Source: Blastococcus sp. CT_GayMR20 (GTDB lineage: Bacteria; Actinomycetota; Actinomycetes; Mycobacteriales; Geodermatophilaceae). Taken from it: a DNA stretch of 64,000 nt. The notes beneath the pieces were generated by a model, which did no database searches, was not told the DNA's origin, and saw only the letters and a list, made by a program, of their open reading frames with translations. This document shows, piece after piece, positions 44,502 through 52,805 of this stretch. The stretch covers positions 32,698 to 96,697 of the forward strand of contig NZ_SPQM01000005.1 in NCBI RefSeq assembly GCF_004570345.1. Reading direction: 5' to 3'. A program made the position numbers and the translations under genes. Within the stretch, counting starts at the first letter, position 1. Every line of letters begins with the position of its first letter.

Positions 44502-44690
44502 AGTCGCTCCTTTGCGTTCGGTCGGACGTCCCGCTGTGCCAACGGTGATCGTAGCCGGGCGGTGCCCGACCGACCGGCCGGTGACCCGCGACTCCCCGCA
44601 ATCACGTCCGCGCCGTCCTCTGGTGACCCGGGCAACGACCGACCCCCCGGCCGGGTCACGGCCTCCGGCTGCTAATGTCGGCGCTCGCCA

Positions 44691-44773
44691 GGGCAAGTGG
44701 CGGAATGGCAGACGCGCACGGTTCAGGTCCGTGTGTCCGAAAGGACGTGGGGGTTCAACTCCCCCCTTGCCCA
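44691..44773 (+). tRNA. tRNA-Leu(CAG)
   Basis: Complete cloverleaf: acceptor GGGCAAG pairs with CTTGCCC, D arm GGCGGAATGGCAGACGC, and anticodon stem CACGG/CCGTG around TTCAGGT with anticodon CAG at 44724-44726. A long class II variable arm (TGTCCGAAAGGACG) and T arm GGGGG-TTCAACT-CCCCC follow, with discriminator A. CCA is not encoded. Mycobacteria also carry a tRNA-Leu just upstream of fhaA. Confidence 0.95.
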
Positions 44774-44883
44774 CCCCAGTTCTACGGCGCCACCTGGCGG
44801 ACCCCCCCGCGCAGCGGCGTCCCTGGCAGGTGGACCGCCTCCGGCGCGCTGGTGGTCCGGCCCGCGCGGAGCGCCGCGGGGCC

Positions 44884-45348
44884 TCAGCCCAGCTGGCGGT
44901 ACCGCTCCCGGTCGTGCCGGCCGCGCGTGAGGGTCTGCGCGAGCAGGACCGCGCCCCACGGACCGATGACCCAGATCGGCCAGAAGTAGTGGAACTCCCA
45001 CGATGCCAGTGACGTCGCCGCCCAGATGGTCACGACGATGAGCGCGGTGGTCAGCCAGGACCGCCAGGAGGACTGGGCGCTGCCGTGCCAGGCCCAGGGG
45101 TTGGCCATGGGCGTGCAGGCGGGGACGGCGCCCTGCGGGCGGGCGGCCTCGGGGGCCCGGGGCTTCGGGGCGGCCGGGAGGTCGGCGGTCAGCTCGGCCA
45201 GCTCGCCATACGTCTTCGCCGCGTAGGCCCGTGCCAGCCGGTCGTCGTACTCGTCGACCGTCAGCCGGCCCGCGGACATGTGCTGGCCGAGGACGGTGGC
45301 GACGGCGGCGCGGTCGGTGTCGGCGGCGCGCAGGTGGGGCTCGGGCAT
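44884..45348 (-). CDS. DUF1707 and 2TM domain protein
   Basis: A 154-residue protein. The N-terminal DUF1707 (about residues 5-57: LRAADTDRAAVATVLGQHMS, then EYDDRLARAYAAKTYGELAE) is a SHOCT-like helical domain frequent in actinobacteria. It is followed by a Pro/Ala linker and two TM helices (TTALIVVTIWAATSLA and FWPIWVIGPWGAVLLAQTL). Function is unknown. ATG at 45348 follows GGAGACG; a longer frame is rejected for lack of conservation. Confidence 0.85.
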   Translation of the reverse strand: MPEPHLRAADTDRAAVATVLGQHMSAGRLTVDEYDDRLARAYAAKTYGELAELTADLPAAPKPRAPEAARPQGAVPACTPMANPWAWHGSAQSSWRSWLTTALIVVTIWAATSLASWEFHYFWPIWVIGPWGAVLLAQTLTRGRHDRERYRQLG

Positions 45349-45420
45349 CGGACGTCTCCTGGTCGGTGTGCAGCCAGTGTCGTCCGCGACGGTCGTTCCG
45401 GTCCACTGACGGACGTCACC

Positions 45421-45436
45421 AGTTCCACGTGGAACT
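45421..45436. promoter_or_regulatory. parS-like site 2 (perfect palindrome)
   Basis: AGTTCCACGTGGAACT, a perfect 16-bp palindrome containing GTTCCACGTGGAAC. It sits in the gap between the DUF1707 gene and the PNPOx-like gene. Confidence 0.65.
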
Positions 45437-45443
45437 CCGGCCG

Positions 45444-45923
45444 TCAGGTGCGCAGCGTCCGGGTCAGGCCCCTCCCGGGGCGCCACGACGAGATGACCAG
45501 TGCGGTCTTCTCGTCGTTGAGAGCGACCAGCACCACCTGCTCGAGCGCCACCCGGAACAGGACGAAGTGCATCATCGCCTTCGGGACGCCGGCCGCCTTC
45601 GCGTAGCCGCTGCGCTCGGCCGATCCGGTGACCTCGGCGGCGCGTCCGCTCAGTTTGGCGTCACCGGAGAAGGCGTCGGGCTCGGAGCTCCCGCTGTGCA
45701 GGGCGAACCGGGGATCGCGCCGCAGGTCGGCGAACTTGACCGACTCCGGCATGCCCGCCAGCCAGGGCTCGCCGCCCACGAACTGCATCGTGATGCCGCT
45801 GATCCGCGGGGACCCGTCGGCCCGGAGCGTGGCCAGGAACTTGTGCTCGTGGGCGTCGAAGGCCGCGCGCACGCGCGCGGCGAACTCCGGCTCCCGGGAC
45901 TCCAGATCGGCGAACGAGGCCAT
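45444..45923 (-). CDS. Pyridoxamine 5'-phosphate oxidase-like (split-barrel flavin) protein
   Basis: A 159-residue protein of the PNPOx-like split-barrel fold, which binds FMN, F420 or heme. HEHKFLATLRADGSPRISGI (about residues 24-43) is the first barrel hairpin, and PWLAGMPESVKFADLRRDPR the second with its usual helix. The substrate is unknown. ATG at 45923 is preferred over one slightly upstream. It follows the acyl-CoA dehydrogenase gene's end by 38 bp on the same strand. Confidence 0.8.
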   Translation of the reverse strand: MASFADLESREPEFAARVRAAFDAHEHKFLATLRADGSPRISGITMQFVGGEPWLAGMPESVKFADLRRDPRFALHSGSSEPDAFSGDAKLSGRAAEVTGSAERSGYAKAAGVPKAMMHFVLFRVALEQVVLVALNDEKTALVISSWRPGRGLTRTLRT

Positions 45924-45961
45924 GCCGGGATGCTCCACCCGGGCGCCGACGATTTCGAGGG

Positions 45962-47155
45962 TCAGCTCCCGGCCGGTGCCGCGTCCCTGGCGAGGGACTT
46001 GCCGATGACCATGCGCTGGATCTGGTTGGTGCCCTCGAAGATCTGCATGACCTTCGCCTCGCGCATGTAGCGCTCGACCGGGAACTCGCGGGTGTACCCC
46101 GCGCCGCCGAGCACCTGGACGGCGTCGGTCGTGACCTTCATGGCCGCGTCGGTGGCGACGAGCTTGGCGATGCTGGCCTGCCGGGAGTAGTCCTTGCCGG
46201 CGTCCTTGCGGCGGGCGGCCACCAGGTACGTGGCGCGCGCGGACTCGACGGCGGCGGCCATGTCGGCGAGCAGGAACGCCACGCCCTGGTGCTCGACGAT
46301 CGGCCGGCCGAACGCCTCACGCTCCCCGGCGTAGCGGACGGCGACGTCGAGCGCGGACTGCGCGAGCCCGACCGCGACGGCGCTGACGCCCAGGCGCCCG
46401 GAGTCCAGGGCGGCCAGCGCGATCGACAGCCCGCGGCCGCGCTCGCCGACCAGCCGGTCGGCGGGCACCGGCACCTCGTCGAGCCGGATCGCCGCGGTCG
46501 TCGACCCGGTCAGGCCCATCTTCTCCTCGGGCCTGGCCGCGGTGAACCCGGGCAGGTCCGGGGTGAGGTGGAAGGTGGAGATCGCGCGCTCCCCGTCGTC
46601 CGGGGTCCGGAGGAACGTCGAGTAGAAGTCCGCGTGCCCCCCGTGGGTCACCCAGGCCTTCTCGCCGGTGGCGAGCCAGCCGTCGTCGCTGGTCCGGGCG
46701 GCGGCGCGCATGGCGGCCGGGTCGGAACCGGCGTGGGCCTCCGACAGGCAGTAGGCGCCCAGCAGCCGGCCGCCGACCATCTCGGGCAGCAGGTCGCGGC
46801 GCTGTCCTTCGGTGCCGAACCGGTCGATCGGGAAGCACGACAGCGTGTGCACGCTGACGCCGAGGGCGACGCTGGCCCAGCGCGCCGCGAGCTCCTCGAC
46901 GACCTGCAGGTAGACCTCGTAGGGCTGGCTGCCGCCGCCGACGTCCTCGCCGAAGGGCAGGCCGAGCAGCCCGGCGTTCCCGAGCAGGCGGAAGACCTCG
47001 CGGGGGAAGCGCTCCTCGCGTTCGTACTGCGCGGCCTTCGGCGCGAGCTCCGCGTCGGCCAGCTCGCGGGTGAGCGCGATCAGGTCGTACGCCTCGGGCG
47101 TGGGCAGTTCGCGGTCGACCGGCACGGGCGTCCCCTCGTCGAAAACAGTACTCAC
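45962..47155 (-). CDS. Acyl-CoA dehydrogenase
   Basis: A 397-residue flavoenzyme of fatty-acid or branched-chain acyl-CoA oxidation, FAD-dependent. CLSEAHAGSDPAAM and the WVTHGGHADFY region form the substrate/FAD site of the middle domain. The C-terminal GGAGYTREFPVERYMREAKV then IFEGTNQIQRMVIGKSLA is the family signature with the catalytic Glu region. GTG at 47155 is chosen; the region above it is an operator. Divergent from a TetR gene with a perfect 9-bp-arm palindrome between them, so the TetR is its likely regulator. Confidence 0.92.
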   Translation of the reverse strand: MSTVFDEGTPVPVDRELPTPEAYDLIALTRELADAELAPKAAQYEREERFPREVFRLLGNAGLLGLPFGEDVGGGSQPYEVYLQVVEELAARWASVALGVSVHTLSCFPIDRFGTEGQRRDLLPEMVGGRLLGAYCLSEAHAGSDPAAMRAAARTSDDGWLATGEKAWVTHGGHADFYSTFLRTPDDGERAISTFHLTPDLPGFTAARPEEKMGLTGSTTAAIRLDEVPVPADRLVGERGRGLSIALAALDSGRLGVSAVAVGLAQSALDVAVRYAGEREAFGRPIVEHQGVAFLLADMAAAVESARATYLVAARRKDAGKDYSRQASIAKLVATDAAMKVTTDAVQVLGGAGYTREFPVERYMREAKVMQIFEGTNQIQRMVIGKSLARDAAPAGS

Positions 47156-47175
47156 GACGGTACCGCAGTACTGTT
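47144..47175. promoter_or_regulatory. TetR-type operator between acyl-CoA dehydrogenase and TetR
   Basis: AACAGTACT (47144-47152) and AGTACTGTT (47167-47175), an exact inverted repeat with a 14-bp spacer, each half itself containing AGTACT. It overlaps the dehydrogenase start and lies 30 bp before the TetR ATG. Confidence 0.7.
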
Positions 47176-47204
47176 GTACGTCCTGGTTCATGCTGGGAGG
47201 CGCG

Positions 47205-47792
47205 ATGACGAGCACGGTTCCGGCGGACGCCCGGCTGACCCGGCGGCGGGCCGAGCTGCTCGACCAGCTCGAGGAGCTGTTCCTCACGGAGGGGTTTGCG
47301 CGGTTCACCCTCGACGACCTCGCCGTCCGGCTGCACTGCTCGAAGAGCACCCTCTACGCGCTCGCCGAGAGCAAGGAACGGCTGGCCTCGCGGGTGATCC
47401 GGCACTTCTTCCGCAAGGCGACCGAGGACGTCGAGGCGCAGACCGTCACCGAGACCGACCCGGCCCTGCGGGTGACCGCGTACCTGAGCGCCGTCGCGCG
47501 GGCGCTGGCTCCCGCCGGCCCCGACTTCCACCGGGACCTCGACTCCTTCGCCCCGGGCCGCGAGGTCTACGAGCGCAACACCGCGCTGGCGGCCGACCGG
47601 GTGCGCGCGCTGATCGCCGAGGGGGTGGCCCAGGGCCGCTTCCGCGAGGTGCACCCGGCGCTGATCGCCGACACCGTGACCACCTTGATGTTCCGCATCG
47701 GCCGCGGCGACACCGCCCGGGCGACCGGCCTGGACGACGCCACCGCCTACCGCGAGCTGGCCGCCCTGCTGCTGCACGGGATCGCGCTGTGA
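47205..47792 (+). CDS. TetR-family transcriptional regulator
   Basis: A 195-residue repressor. The N-terminal HTH (about residues 15-60) reads LLDQLEELFLTEGFARFTLD, then LAVRLHCSKSTLYALAESKE. The C-terminal ligand-binding domain is of the TetR_C type with ERNTALAADRVRALIAEGVA. ATG at 47205 sits 4 bp after GGGAGG. Divergent from the acyl-CoA dehydrogenase; acyl-CoA or a related fatty compound is a plausible ligand. Its stop overlaps the start of a decayed GNAT gene. Confidence 0.9.
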   Translation: MTSTVPADARLTRRRAELLDQLEELFLTEGFARFTLDDLAVRLHCSKSTLYALAESKERLASRVIRHFFRKATEDVEAQTVTETDPALRVTAYLSAVARALAPAGPDFHRDLDSFAPGREVYERNTALAADRVRALIAEGVAQGRFREVHPALIADTVTTLMFRIGRGDTARATGLDDATAYRELAALLLHGIAL

Positions 47793-48102
47793 CGGTCGGG
47801 TTCGCCTCCTGGGACGACCCCGAGGTCCAGCGGCTGGCCGCCGACCAGCAGGCGGAGGTGCGCGCCCGCTACGACGGCAAGGGGAACCAGGCACGCCGCC
47901 GTCCACCGCCGACATCGGCGTCGTCCTGGTGGCGCGCGACGAGGACGGGACGGCGATCGGCTGCGGCGCCCTGCGCGAGCTGGGGACGGGTGTCGCGGAG
48001 GTGAAGCGCATGTTCGTCGTCCCGGCAGCCCGGGGGCGCGGCGTCTCGAAGGCCCCGACGAGTCCCTCTTCTTCGAGCGGCTGCTGGACGCCGCAGCGAT
48101 GA
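47789..48102 (+). pseudogene. GNAT acetyltransferase pseudogene (frameshifted, truncated)
   Basis: Begins with GTG overlapping the TetR stop. The first about 32 codons read like a GNAT N terminus (FASWDDPEVQRLAADQQAEV, then RARYDGKGN). The frame then breaks around 47885-47900. From there another frame gives VVLVARDEDGTAIGCGALRE and VKRMFVVPAARGRGVS, the acetyl-CoA-binding core of a GNAT. It degenerates just after the RGRGVS turn and stops near 48100, so the C-terminal third is missing. Two lesions make this a decayed gene, or, less likely, sequencing errors. Confidence 0.75.
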
Positions 48103-48110
48103 GCGCCGAT

Positions 48111-48160
48111 ATGCGCACGACGGCGGTCATCGGACGCCCCATACGCGCCGTCGTGCGTAT
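48111..48160. promoter_or_regulatory. 15-bp inverted repeat
   Basis: ATGCGCACGACGGCG (48111-48125) and CGCCGTCGTGCGTAT (48146-48160), 14 of 15 positions complementary, 20-bp loop. It lies between the GNAT remnant and the aldose epimerase; it may be a terminator or an operator. Confidence 0.45.
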
Positions 48161-48247
48161 CCGGGTGATCGAGGGGGCTGGTCCGCATCTCCCGGCTGCC
48201 CCGGCAGCAGGACTCCTTCGCCGACGGGCGTGTGGTGAGCTGGCGCC

Positions 48248-49171
48248 ATGTCGCAGCACGCCTGGCCCGAGACGGAGCCCACCGAGGTCCATGCGACCGC
48301 CGGCGACGCCCGGCTGGCCGTCGACCTCAACGGCGGCGGCCTGCGCGCGCTCACCGTCGGCGCCTGGGACGTCCTCGACGGGTACGCCCCCGGCGAGGTG
48401 CCGTCGGGACGGCGGGGCGGCGTGCTGCTGCCCTGGCCGAACCGCATCCGCGACGGACGGTGGACCTGGCAGGGGCACGACCTCCAGCTGGACATCGCAT
48501 CGACCAGCAAGCCGACCGCCATCCACGGCCTGGTCTCGGCGCAGCCTTGGCGGGTCCTGCACTCCGAGGCCGACCGCGTGACCGTCGGGACCGTCGTCGA
48601 GAAGCGCTCCGGCTACCCCTTCCGGCTCGCCGCGGCGATCGACTACGCGCTCTCCCCCGACCGGCTCGAGTCGACCGTCCGGGTGCGCAACGCCGGCGAC
48701 GAGCCCGCCCCGTTCGGCGTCGGGCTGCACCCCTACCTGGCGGTCGGGGGCAGCGAGGACGGCGACGTGGGGACGGCGGAGCTCGAGCTGCCCGCGCGCA
48801 CGCTGCTGGTCGTGGACGGCGACGGCCTGCCCACCGGCGAGCGGCGGCCGTTCGACGGCGCGGTCGGGCGGATCGGCGGCAGGTCCTTCGACGACCCGCT
48901 CACCGATCTCGTGCGGGACGACGACGGCTGGGCGCGCGTCCGACTCCGCGGCCCGGCGGGCGCGGTCGAGCTCGCCGTCGACGCGTCGTGGCCCTGGCTC
49001 CAGGTCTACAGCGGCGACACCCTGCCGGTGGGCCAGCGCCGCCGCAGCCTCGCGGTCGAGCCGATGACCTGCCCGCCGAACGCCTTCGCCGACGCCGTCG
49101 ATCTCGTGGTCCTCGAGCCCGGGGAGGACTGGTCGGGCACCTGGACGCTGAGCTGGTCGGCCGGGGAATGA
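48248..49171 (+). CDS. Aldose 1-epimerase (mutarotase) family protein
   Basis: A 307-residue GalM-like beta-sandwich that interconverts sugar anomers. Markers are GGVLLPWPNRIRDGRWTWQG (substrate-binding Asn-Arg), TAIHGLVSAQPWRV (catalytic His) and FGVGLHPYLAVGG (second His). Near the C terminus FADAVDLVVLEPGEDWSGTW carries the usual catalytic Glu. The actual sugar is unknown. ATG at 48248; its stop overlaps the MOSC gene start (ATGA). Confidence 0.88.
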   Translation: MSQHAWPETEPTEVHATAGDARLAVDLNGGGLRALTVGAWDVLDGYAPGEVPSGRRGGVLLPWPNRIRDGRWTWQGHDLQLDIASTSKPTAIHGLVSAQPWRVLHSEADRVTVGTVVEKRSGYPFRLAAAIDYALSPDRLESTVRVRNAGDEPAPFGVGLHPYLAVGGSEDGDVGTAELELPARTLLVVDGDGLPTGERRPFDGAVGRIGGRSFDDPLTDLVRDDDGWARVRLRGPAGAVELAVDASWPWLQVYSGDTLPVGQRRRSLAVEPMTCPPNAFADAVDLVVLEPGEDWSGTWTLSWSAGE

Positions 49172-49887
49172 GAGTCGCCGAGCTCTGGCGCTACCCGGTC
49201 AAGTCGCTGCAGGGCGAACGCCTGGCCGAGGCGGCCGTCGACGCCCTCGGCATCGCAGGCGACCGGCGCTGGGCGTTGTTCGACCTCGACACCGGCCTGG
49301 GCCTCACCGCCCGGCGGGTGCCGGAGCTGCTGTTCGCCTCGGCCCGCCTCCGGGCGGACGGCGGCGTGGAGGTGGTGCTCCCCGACGGGACGGTCACCAC
49401 CGACGACGGGGACATCTCCGGCTGGCTCGGCCGCCGGGTGGAGCTCCGGGCGGCCGACGAGCGCGGCGACGTGGCCCCGACCTACGAGACCCCGGCGGAC
49501 GAGGAGGTGCCCGATCCCACGGAGTGGCTGCAGTGGGAGGGTGCGCCCGGCCCCTTCCACGACAGCCCGCGGATCCGCCTGTCGCTGGTCTCGACCGGCA
49601 CGCTCGGGACCTGGGACCGGCGCCGGTTCCGCGCCAACGTCGTCCTCGACGGCGCGGGCGAGGACGCGCTTCGCGGTCGCGAGGCGGAGCTCGGCGGGGT
49701 CCGGCTGCGGTTCGGCCTGCCCATCTCCCGGTGCGTCATGACCACGCGGCCGCAACCGGGCGGGATCGCCCGCGACACCTCCGTGCTGAAGACGATCCAC
49801 CGCGAGCGCGACGGCCTGCTGGCGGTGCGCGCCGCCGTCCTCACCTCCGGCACGGTGCGCACCGGTGACGTGCTCGTCCCGGCCTGA
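49168..49887 (+). CDS. MOSC domain-containing protein
   Basis: A 239-residue protein with an N-terminal MOSC_N beta-barrel (AELWRYPVKSLQGERLAEAA, DRRWALFD) and a C-terminal MOSC domain ending RFGLPISRCVMTTRPQPGGI, which contains the conserved Cys that carries sulfur or binds the molybdenum cofactor in this family. Role: probable molybdenum-cofactor-linked reductase or sulfur transfer; substrate unknown. ATG start overlaps the epimerase stop by 4 bp. Confidence 0.88.
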   Translation: MRVAELWRYPVKSLQGERLAEAAVDALGIAGDRRWALFDLDTGLGLTARRVPELLFASARLRADGGVEVVLPDGTVTTDDGDISGWLGRRVELRAADERGDVAPTYETPADEEVPDPTEWLQWEGAPGPFHDSPRIRLSLVSTGTLGTWDRRRFRANVVLDGAGEDALRGREAELGGVRLRFGLPISRCVMTTRPQPGGIARDTSVLKTIHRERDGLLAVRAAVLTSGTVRTGDVLVPA

Positions 49888-49903
49888 GACGAGACTGGGC
49901 ACC

Positions 49904-50119
49904 GTGCGCACCGTCTCCCTCCGCCCGGGCGAGGACAGCATCCGCCTCGGGCAGCTGCTCAAGCTCGTCGACGCGGTCCCCACCGGGGCCCAGGTGAAGG
50001 ACGTGCTGTTCGCCGGGGAGGTTCGCGTCAACGGGCAGCCGGAGGAGCGCCGCGGCCGGCAGCTGCGCACGGGCGACGTGATCTCCGTCGAGGGCATGGA
50101 GGACGTGCGCATCGGCTGA
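49904..50119 (+). CDS. RNA-binding S4-domain protein
   Basis: A 71-residue S4-like (YaaA/YbcJ-type) protein: RLGQLLKLVDAVPTGAQVKD, then VLFAGEVRVNGQPEERRGRQ, the canonical alpha-L RNA-binding fold. Probably binds structured RNA. GTG at 49904 lies 17 bp after the MOSC stop. A perfect parS-like palindrome follows its stop. Confidence 0.85.
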   Translation: MRTVSLRPGEDSIRLGQLLKLVDAVPTGAQVKDVLFAGEVRVNGQPEERRGRQLRTGDVISVEGMEDVRIG

Positions 50120-50122
50120 CGT

Positions 50123-50144
50123 CGCGGTTCCACGTGGAACCGCG
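50123..50144. promoter_or_regulatory. parS-like site 3 (22-bp perfect palindrome)
   Basis: CGCGGTTCCACGTG followed by its exact complement GAACCGCG around the CACGTG centre: the whole 22 bp is symmetric. It contains GTTCCACGTGGAAC, like site 2, in the gap before the RNB gene. Confidence 0.7.
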
Positions 50145-50175
50145 CGGTCCCGCCGCCTCTGTCAGGCTGGCGACC

Positions 50176-51621
50176 GTGCCTGTCCCGTCCGCGGCCCCCA
50201 TCCGCCTCCCGCGCTGGCCCGCCGCGGCCGAGGACGGTCCCGACTTCGCGGCGATCCGCGCGGAGTTCGACGTCCCGGAGGAGTTCCCGGCCGACGTGCT
50301 GGCCGAGGCCGAGCGGCGGGCCGCCGAGCCACCCCTGCCCGAGCTGGACGCCACCGACGTCCCCCTGGTGACCCTCGACCCCGTCGGCAGCCGCGACCTC
50401 GACCAGGCCGTGCACCTCGCCGCCCGCGACGGCGGCTACCGGGTCAGCTACGCGATCGCCGACGTCGGGGCCTTCGTCGTCCTGGGCGGTGCGATCGACC
50501 GCGAGGCGCGCCGCCGGGGCCAGACCCTCTACAGCCCCGACCGCCGGACACCGCTGCACCCGCCCGCGCTGAGCGAGGGCGCCGCGAGCCTGCTCGCCGA
50601 CCGGCTGCGTCCCGCCGTCCTGTGGACCATCGACCTCGACGCGGACGGCGAACCGGTGCGCGTCGACCTCCGACGGGCCCGCGTGCGCAGCCGGGCGCAG
50701 CTGGACTACCCCGCGGTGCAGGCGCAGGCGGACGCCGGCACGCTGCCCGAGCCGCTGGCGCTGCTGCCGGAGATCGGCGCCCTCCTGCAGCAGCGGGCGA
50801 CGGAGCGGGGTGCGATCGAGCTGGGCACCCCGGACCAGGAGGTGGTGGCCGGGAAGGACGGCGGCTGGACGCTGGCCCTGCGCGGCGACCTGCCAGTCGA
50901 AGGGTGGAACGCCCAGATCTCGCTGCTCACCGGTCGCTGTGCGGCCGCGCTGATGCTCGACGGCGGCGTGGGGGTCCTGCGCACCCTGCCGCCGGCCCGC
51001 CCGGAGGACGTCAGCCGGCTCCGCCTGCTCGCCCCGGCCCTCGGCGTCGACTGGCCGGCCGACGCGGGGCCCGGTGAGGTGATCGCCCGCCTGGACGCGT
51101 CCCGGCCCGGGCACGCGGCGTTCCTCGAGGAGGCCGTCACCCTGCTGCGCGGCGCGGCGTACACCCCCTTCGACGGTCCGCCGCCCGCACAGGCGGTGCA
51201 CAGCGGGGTCGCCGCGCCCTACGCGCACGTGACAGCGCCGCTGCGCCGGCTGGTCGACCGCTTCGGCACCGAGGTCTGCCTCGCGCTCGCCGCCGGCCGG
51301 GAGCCGGCGCCCGAGCTGCGCGCCGCCCTGCCCGAGCTCCCGGCGCAGATGTCGGCGTCGGACCGGCGGACCCGGGAGGTGGAGCGGGCGGTCATCGACG
51401 CGACCGAGGCCTGGCTGATCCGCGACCACGTCGGCCAGACCTTCTCCGCCGTGGTCGTCGACGCCGAGAACGGCAAGGGCACGGTCGTGCTCGACGCCCT
51501 CGCGATCCGCGGGAGGTGCACCGGGGACCACCTGCGGCCGGGCACCCGGGTGCGGGTTCGCCTGGAGGAGGCCGACGTGGCCGGCCGGTCGGTGCGCTTC
51601 ACGACGGCGGGCGAGCCGTGA
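50176..51621 (+). CDS. RNB-domain ribonuclease (RNase II/R family)
   Basis: A 481-residue 3'-5' exoribonuclease. The RNB core begins at LVTLDPVGSRDLDQAVHLAA (about residues 60-79), whose Asp residues bind catalytic magnesium, followed by YAIADVGAFVVLGGAIDREA and GQTLYSPDRRTPLHPPALSE. YAHVTAPLRRLVDRFGTEVC is the late RNB motif. Compared with RNase R it lacks N-terminal cold-shock domains and has only a short C-terminal beta region, the compact actinobacterial form. GTG at 50176 is preferred over 50134, which would include the parS-flanking region. Its stop overlaps the aminotransferase GTG. Confidence 0.88.
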   Translation: MPVPSAAPIRLPRWPAAAEDGPDFAAIRAEFDVPEEFPADVLAEAERRAAEPPLPELDATDVPLVTLDPVGSRDLDQAVHLAARDGGYRVSYAIADVGAFVVLGGAIDREARRRGQTLYSPDRRTPLHPPALSEGAASLLADRLRPAVLWTIDLDADGEPVRVDLRRARVRSRAQLDYPAVQAQADAGTLPEPLALLPEIGALLQQRATERGAIELGTPDQEVVAGKDGGWTLALRGDLPVEGWNAQISLLTGRCAAALMLDGGVGVLRTLPPARPEDVSRLRLLAPALGVDWPADAGPGEVIARLDASRPGHAAFLEEAVTLLRGAAYTPFDGPPPAQAVHSGVAAPYAHVTAPLRRLVDRFGTEVCLALAAGREPAPELRAALPELPAQMSASDRRTREVERAVIDATEAWLIRDHVGQTFSAVVVDAENGKGTVVLDALAIRGRCTGDHLRPGTRVRVRLEEADVAGRSVRFTTAGEP

Positions 51622-52805
51622 GCCGGGTGCCGTACCTGTCGGCCCGCCTGCAGGGCTTCGGGACGACGGTGTTCGCGGAGATGAGCGCGCTCGCGGTGGC
51701 CACCGGCGCGGTGAACCTCGGCCAGGGCTTCCCCGACTACCCCGGCCCCCCCGAGGTCCTCGACGTGGCCCGTGCCGCGATCGGCACGGCCGCCGACCAG
51801 TACCCGCCGGGCACCGGCATCCCCGAGCTGCGCGCCGCCGTCGCCGACCACCGCGCGCGGTTCGGCGGCGGCAGCTACGACGCCGACACCGAGGTGCTGG
51901 TCACCGCCGGCGCGACCGAGGCGCTGTCGGGAGCACTGCTCGCGCTGCTCGACACCGGTGACGAGGTCGTGCTGTTCGAGCCGATGTACGACTGCTACGC
52001 GGCGGGCATCGCCATGGCCGGCGGCGTCGCCCGACCGGTCCCCCTCCGGCCCCCGGACGACGGGGAGGGCCGCTGGGCGTTCGACCCGGCCGAGCTGCAC
52101 GCCGCGATCACGCCACGCACCAAGATCCTGCTGCTGAACAGCCCGCACAACCCCACCGGCAAGGTGTTCACCGCCGACGAGCTGACCCTCGTCGCGGCCG
52201 CCGCGATCGAGCACGACCTGCTGGTCGTGACCGACGAGGTCTACGAGCACCTGGTCTTCGGGGATGCGGTGCACCGGTCGATCGCCACGCTGCCCGGGAT
52301 GCGCGAGCGCACGCTCGTCGTCAGCAGTGCCGGGAAGACCTTCAACGTCACCGGCTGGAAGATCGGCTGGATCTGCGGGCCGGGGGCGCTGGTCTCCGCC
52401 GTCCGGACCGCCAAGCAGTTCCTGACCTACGTGAACGGCGGGCCGTTCCAGCCGGCGGTGGCCGCGGGGCTGGGCCTGCCCGACGAGTACTTCACGCGGG
52501 CCGCCCGCGACCTCGAGTACCGGCGCGACGTCCTCGTCCGGGGGCTGACCGACGCCGGCCTGCCGGTGATCAGCCCCGAGGCGACCTACTTCGCGACCGT
52601 CGACGTCCGCTCCGTGCAACCGGACGGGGACGGCCTGGCGTTCTGCCGCGGACTGCCGGAACGGGCGGGGGTCGTCGCGATCCCCACCGTGGTCTTCTAC
52701 GACCCGGCGCACGCCCACCTCGGCCGGCACCTGGTGCGGTTCGCGTTCTGCAAGGGCGACGATGTGCTGGCCGAGGCCGTCCGGCGGTTGAGGGGGATGA
52801 CATGA
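51618..52805 (+). CDS. Class I/II aminotransferase, likely glutamine transaminase K type
   Basis: A 395-residue PLP enzyme. NLGQGFPDYPGPPEVLD is the N-terminal signature, NSPHNPTGKVF the PLP-contacting segment, VTDEVYEHLVF the Asp-Tyr pair, and SSAGKTFNVTGWKIGW contains the Schiff-base Lys. Similar proteins are annotated as kynurenine/glutamine aminotransferase or DapC. The overlapping downstream omega-amidase supports the glutamine transaminase reading: the pair converts an alpha-keto acid (for example the methionine-salvage product) plus glutamine into an amino acid and 2-oxoglutarate. GTG start overlaps the RNase stop. Confidence 0.88.
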   Translation: MSRVPYLSARLQGFGTTVFAEMSALAVATGAVNLGQGFPDYPGPPEVLDVARAAIGTAADQYPPGTGIPELRAAVADHRARFGGGSYDADTEVLVTAGATEALSGALLALLDTGDEVVLFEPMYDCYAAGIAMAGGVARPVPLRPPDDGEGRWAFDPAELHAAITPRTKILLLNSPHNPTGKVFTADELTLVAAAAIEHDLLVVTDEVYEHLVFGDAVHRSIATLPGMRERTLVVSSAGKTFNVTGWKIGWICGPGALVSAVRTAKQFLTYVNGGPFQPAVAAGLGLPDEYFTRAARDLEYRRDVLVRGLTDAGLPVISPEATYFATVDVRSVQPDGDGLAFCRGLPERAGVVAIPTVVFYDPAHAHLGRHLVRFAFCKGDDVLAEAVRRLRGMT

